Positions 62,859-64,000 of a DNA stretch of 64,000 nucleotides are shown here, piece after piece. Positions within the stretch are counted from its first letter, which is position 1, and each line of letters opens with the position of its first letter. The notes beneath the pieces are model-generated. The model searched no databases. It worked only from the letters and a program-made list of their open reading frames with translations, and was not told the DNA's origin. Source of the DNA: Arthrobacter sp. SO5 (lineage in GTDB: Bacteria > Actinomycetota > Actinomycetes > Actinomycetales > Micrococcaceae); NCBI RefSeq assembly GCF_020532805.1, contig NZ_MQTQ01000041.1, positions 82,283 to 146,282 of the forward strand, in the 5' to 3' direction. The translations under genes and the position numbers were made by a program.

Positions 62859-64000
62859 ATGAGCACTACATTGACTCCCGCAACCGTCACAGAAGCCCCC
62901 GCCGCAGCCCGTGCGCCGTGGCGCGACTGGGTGGCACTGGCGCTGCTGATGTTTCCGGTCCTGCTCGTGGCGGTCGACAACACGGCCCTCACGTTTGCAC
63001 TGCCCGCCATCGCGCGGAGCCTGGACGCTTCCGGCGTGCAGCTGCTGTGGATCGTGGACGCCTACCCCCTGGTCCTCGCCGGACTGCTCGTAGCCATGGG
63101 CAGCCTGGGCGACAGGATCGGGCGGCGCCGGCTCCTCTTCATCGGCAGCACCGGATTCGCGGCCGTCTCCGCAGTCACCGCCTTCGCCCCGAGCGCCGAG
63201 TGGCTGATCGCCGGGCGGGCGGGTCTCGGCTTCTTCGGCGCGATGCTCATGCCCTCCACGCTCTCGCTGATCCGCAACATCTTCCCGGAGCCCAACCGCC
63301 GGCGGCTGGCCGTAGCCGTCTGGGCCGCGGGTTTCTCCGGCGGCGCCGCGCTCGGTCCGATCTTCGGCGGCTGGCTAGTGGAGAACTTCTGGTGGGGTGC
63401 GGTGCTGCTGGTTGCTGTGCCGATCATCCTGCCCCTGCTTGCCCTTGGCGCCTTCCTGATCCCGGAATCCCGCGATCCGCATCCCGGCCGGGTGGACGTC
63501 CCAAGCGTGCTCCTGTCCCTGCTGGTGATGGTGCCGGTGGTCTACGGCATCAAGGACCTGGCCACGCACGGCCTCGCCCCGGCACCGCTGGCCATCATCG
63601 GCCTCGGCCTGGCCATGGGCTATGTCTTCATCCGGCGGCAGCGGGCTCTGATGCGCGGCGGCGGGAGGGCTCCCCTGCTGGATGTCAGCCTGTTCGGGAA
63701 CCGCGTCTTCAGCACCGCCATTACGGCAAACGTGCTGGCACTGTTCTCCTTCAACGGCTTCATTCTGTTCCTGGCCCAGCACCTGCAGCTGCTCGAGGAC
63801 CAGTCCCCCTCCGAGTCCGGCATCGCGATGGTCCCGGCCCTCATCGCCACCGTCGTGGCCGGCCTGCTGGTGGTGCCGCTTGTGCGCAAGGTCCGCCCGG
63901 GCTTCGTGGTGGCCGGCGGGCTGCTGCTGAGCGCGGCGGGGTACTTCCTCGTGGCGTTCGGCGATCACAACAACGGCCCGGCCTTGCTGCTGGCCGCGCT
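62859..64000 (+). CDS. MFS drug exporter, DHA2 type (partial, cut by the window end)
   Basis: The first 380 residues of a 14-helix QacA/EmrB-type exporter: LVAVDNTALTFALPAIARSL (motif D1), GSLGDRIGRRRLL (motif A), and AAGFSGGAALGPIFGGWLVENFWW (motif C, antiporter signature). It continues past 64000. It should extrude cationic or hydrophobic drugs by proton antiport. Controlled by the divergent TetR gene. Confidence 0.9.
   Translation, partial: MSTTLTPATVTEAPAAARAPWRDWVALALLMFPVLLVAVDNTALTFALPAIARSLDASGVQLLWIVDAYPLVLAGLLVAMGSLGDRIGRRRLLFIGSTGFAAVSAVTAFAPSAEWLIAGRAGLGFFGAMLMPSTLSLIRNIFPEPNRRRLAVAVWAAGFSGGAALGPIFGGWLVENFWWGAVLLVAVPIILPLLALGAFLIPESRDPHPGRVDVPSVLLSLLVMVPVVYGIKDLATHGLAPAPLAIIGLGLAMGYVFIRRQRALMRGGGRAPLLDVSLFGNRVFSTAITANVLALFSFNGFILFLAQHLQLLEDQSPSESGIAMVPALIATVVAGLLVVPLVRKVRPGFVVAGGLLLSAAGYFLVAFGDHNNGPALLLAA

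Overview
The window is chromosomal DNA from a high-GC actinobacterium. The gene content (mycobacterial-type XPB helicase, DUF3027, DUF3263 and DUF6314 families, a groEL ending in a GGM-rich tail, c-di-AMP riboswitches in front of cell-wall hydrolases, a WXG100 protein) fits the Micrococcaceae, most like Arthrobacter or Pseudarthrobacter. That assignment is inference. I see no prophage, insertion sequence, CRISPR array or replication origin, and genes are densely packed on both strands.

Left part (1-9.9 kb): an inositol-phosphatase-family gene and a small membrane protein are flanked by clusters of a GGACATAGTG-type palindromic repeat. Next comes the most unusual locus: a stand-alone TPR protein divergent from a tiny secreted protein whose mature part is three near-identical 12-residue repeats, which looks like a multicopy peptide-pheromone precursor beside its receptor. 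A c-di-GMP/exopolysaccharide locus follows: a membrane family-2 glycosyltransferase, a STAS-like protein and a GGDEF-EAL protein in one overlapping operon, divergent from a secreted GH18-type hydrolase with two carbohydrate-binding modules.

9.9-26.7 kb: a DUF998 membrane protein, tRNA-Arg(CCU) abutting a DUF6314 gene, a Nudix hydrolase, an orphan TRAP-type binding lipoprotein, an ABC exporter overlapping an ABC-F ATPase (with a possible attenuator in its leader), an uncharacterised cluster of an XRE-like protein, two paralogous polytopic membrane proteins and a short membrane ORF, a GH38 alpha-mannosidase, and the molybdenum-cofactor genes fdhD, moeA and a mobA-DUF6457 fusion, followed by an HNH endonuclease.

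26.9-42.5 kb: two cell-wall hydrolases (NlpC/P60 and M23), each behind its own ydaO-type c-di-AMP riboswitch; a DtxR/IdeR-type iron repressor; serC; an MFS exporter; a cold-shock-domain gene with DUF3027; a Helicase_C_3 protein coupled to XPB; an FHA protein; a two-component system; and a WXG100 protein.

42.5-64 kb: an RNase HI fusion, groEL behind two tandem CIRCE operators, a branched-chain amino-acid binding lipoprotein after cspA, a LytR_C protein, DUF3263, ung, a siderophore-interacting flavoprotein, a ThrE-type exporter, a FemAB transferase and TspO. Then comes the gcvP-gcvT-gcvH-glyA-sdaA operon under a tandem glycine riboswitch, which would turn excess glycine into serine and then pyruvate. 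The window ends with an aldo/keto reductase and a TetR/MFS pair around a clear operator, the MFS gene running off the right edge.
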